Below the pieces are notes generated by a model that saw only the letters and a list, made by a program, of their open reading frames with translations, was not told where the DNA came from and did not search any database. From positions 124,001 to 188,000 of the forward strand of contig NZ_JBAJNO010000006.1 in the NCBI RefSeq assembly GCF_036880985.1: a DNA stretch of 64,000 nt, given 5' to 3'. The stretch comes from Limibacter armeniacum. GTDB lineage: Bacteria; Bacteroidota; Bacteroidia; Cytophagales; Flammeovirgaceae. The position numbers were made by a program, and so were the translations under genes. Below, one piece after another: positions 63,155 through 64,000 of this stretch. The number at the start of each line of letters is the position of its first letter. The stretch's first letter is position 1.

Positions 63155-63468
63155 TTTTTAGTCAGTCACGATTTATTTTTAGCCTGAGACAGGCATTGAA
63201 AAAGTAAATTTTTAAAAAGTCGATATAAATAATAAGTCTGGCAATTTAGTGATTTAGATCTAACCTTATATTATCAAAATGGGTATTGGGTGATAAAATC
63301 AACTGAAACCTGACCAGATAGGTAGTGATAATTTTTTGTGAATATAATCAGGCGTTTGAGAATTGTGTAGACAAATTTTAGGAATGCACTTTTGAGTTGT
63401 GAAGCTAGATGGCATGATTAGTGAAGTATGGGAAGTGATGGTATTTTTAGTTTAACAGCAAGCCAAGT
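63155..63468. other. Intergenic region without a supported gene
   Basis: 314 AT-rich bases between the divergent hydrolase and DUF4272 gene. It must hold promoters for both, but no TAnnTTTG box at a convincing distance was found. Confidence 0.5.
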
Positions 63469-64000
63469 ATGAGAAAGTTTTTATTTGCTAACTTTTTTTG
63501 GGTAATCGCCTGTACTTCAGTGTTTTCACAAAATGAAGATACGTCTACAGAAAAAGAGCGTGTGATTGAAGAAAAAGAATTTTCAGATGAAACTGCTAAT
63601 CAGGTAGATAGGAAACAAAAGTCTTTGGACTATTGCAAACAGCATGGTATTCCTACAGCTGATCATCTAAAGAAGATAAAAGAAGAAGATCAAGTAGTAC
63701 TTAGAACGAAAGAGGAAATAGTGAATAGAGCTTTGGCTTTATGTTATATTGGACTTAAGAGTGAAGGTATAGAAGACTCTTATTTGACCACATTCGAAAG
63801 TAAATATAACCTCTTGCCGTATCTGACACCTGTGGAGACGACGTTTGTGGAGAGTGAAAGCCCAAGCGTGCAGCAGGTCGAGAATGCCAACTGGCGATAT
63901 GAGAGCCTACATTTATTACTCTGGACATTAGGTTATATCGATACACTTTCTTTCCCTGAAGAAAAGAGCGATGTATCTGCTAACGTAAAGATTGTTTTTG
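63469..64000 (+). CDS. DUF4272 domain protein, partial (cut by the window edge)
   Basis: The first 177 residues, open to the end of the window. A signal peptide ('MRKFLFANFFWVIACTSVFSQ') is followed by an acidic linker and a DUF4272 pattern: 'KSLDYCKQHGIPTADHL', 'EIVNRALALCYIGL', 'LTPVETTFVESESPSVQQVENANWRYESLHLLLWTLGY' in outline (Arg-Tyr-Glu, then Leu-Leu-Trp-x-Leu-Gly, is the family core). Most DUF4272 proteins are cytosolic and unexplained; a secreted form is less usual. The C-terminus lies outside. Confidence 0.75.
   Translation, partial: MRKFLFANFFWVIACTSVFSQNEDTSTEKERVIEEKEFSDETANQVDRKQKSLDYCKQHGIPTADHLKKIKEEDQVVLRTKEEIVNRALALCYIGLKSEGIEDSYLTTFESKYNLLPYLTPVETTFVESESPSVQQVENANWRYESLHLLLWTLGYIDTLSFPEEKSDVSANVKIVF

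Noticed and set aside
63755-63946. 63-codon minus-strand frame
   Set aside because: It is antisense to the DUF4272 gene, which has a signal peptide and family motifs.
1-64000. tRNA, rRNA, insertion sequences, integrases, attachment sites or CRISPR arrays
   Set aside because: Looked for on both strands; no cloverleaf, transposase-like protein, direct-repeat array or target duplication was seen.

Overview
The window comes from a Bacteroidota chromosome, most likely a Cytophagales/Flammeovirgaceae-type marine or sediment bacterium. The phylum call is firm and the family call is a guess. The evidence: TonB receptors with carboxypeptidase-like N-terminal domains; a FecA/FecR/ECF-sigma set; a type IX secretion (T9SS) sorting tail on a giant protease; TAnnTTTG -7 promoter boxes; few Shine-Dalgarno sequences; and the families DUF4625, DUF3347, HYC_CC_PP and SIMPL. 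There are no tRNA or rRNA genes, insertion sequences or CRISPR arrays. The window is a run of metal, cofactor and nitrogen acquisition loci.

Layout. 1-1630: part of an AAA ATPase, a GNAT acetyltransferase and a small unknown protein, all minus. 1845-5637 (+): a ZnuD-like TonB receptor, a His-rich small protein and a DUF4625 lipoprotein, probably for divalent metal (zinc) uptake, closed by a terminator. 5651-17101 (-): a full copper-resistance island in transcription order: HMA-AraC regulator, CopA ATPase, HMA chaperone, HYC_CC_PP protein, CusA, TolC/CusC, CusB with a DUF3347 tail, DUF3347 lipoprotein, and a tiny membrane protein. 17220-21258 (-): ECF sigma, FecR anti-sigma and an STN-type TonB transducer. 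Divergent from it are an internally duplicated unknown lipoprotein and a DUF4382 lipoprotein. 23181-24266 (-): a small unknown ORF and a SIMPL protein. 24841-33050 (-): a 2609-residue T9SS subtilase behind a degenerate acylphosphatase-like protein. 33463-35262 (-): a TPR/LuxR-type regulator. 35484-40142: a siderophore receptor and PepSY reductase-like protein, divergent from their likely AraC regulator.

40184-46657: a vitamin B12 uptake operon (minus). A cobalamin riboswitch leads two surface lipoproteins, a BtuB-like receptor and a BtuG-like beta-propeller lipoprotein. A highly structured intergenic element with a predicted pseudoknot lies downstream.

46816-62213: a complete nitrate/nitrite assimilation island. 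It holds NarK and a porin; siroheme methyltransferase CobA and an FNR-like regulator with four candidate Fe-S cysteines; NirB and NirD; a NarX/NarL-like sensor and regulator; a NasC nitrate reductase fused to a flavin reductase and a BFD domain; and a protein that fuses a cofactor-less sulfite/nitrite-reductase fold to rubredoxin. All four promoter regions of this island carry a 14-bp dyad of the form (A)(A/C)GTA-N4-TAC(T/G)(T/A), one of them inside a perfect 44-bp palindrome. I infer a local nitrogen regulon controlled by the FNR-like protein or the NarL-like regulator. This regulon and the rubredoxin fusion are the best candidates for undescribed biology. 62225-64000: an alpha/beta hydrolase (-) and the start of a DUF4272 protein (+).
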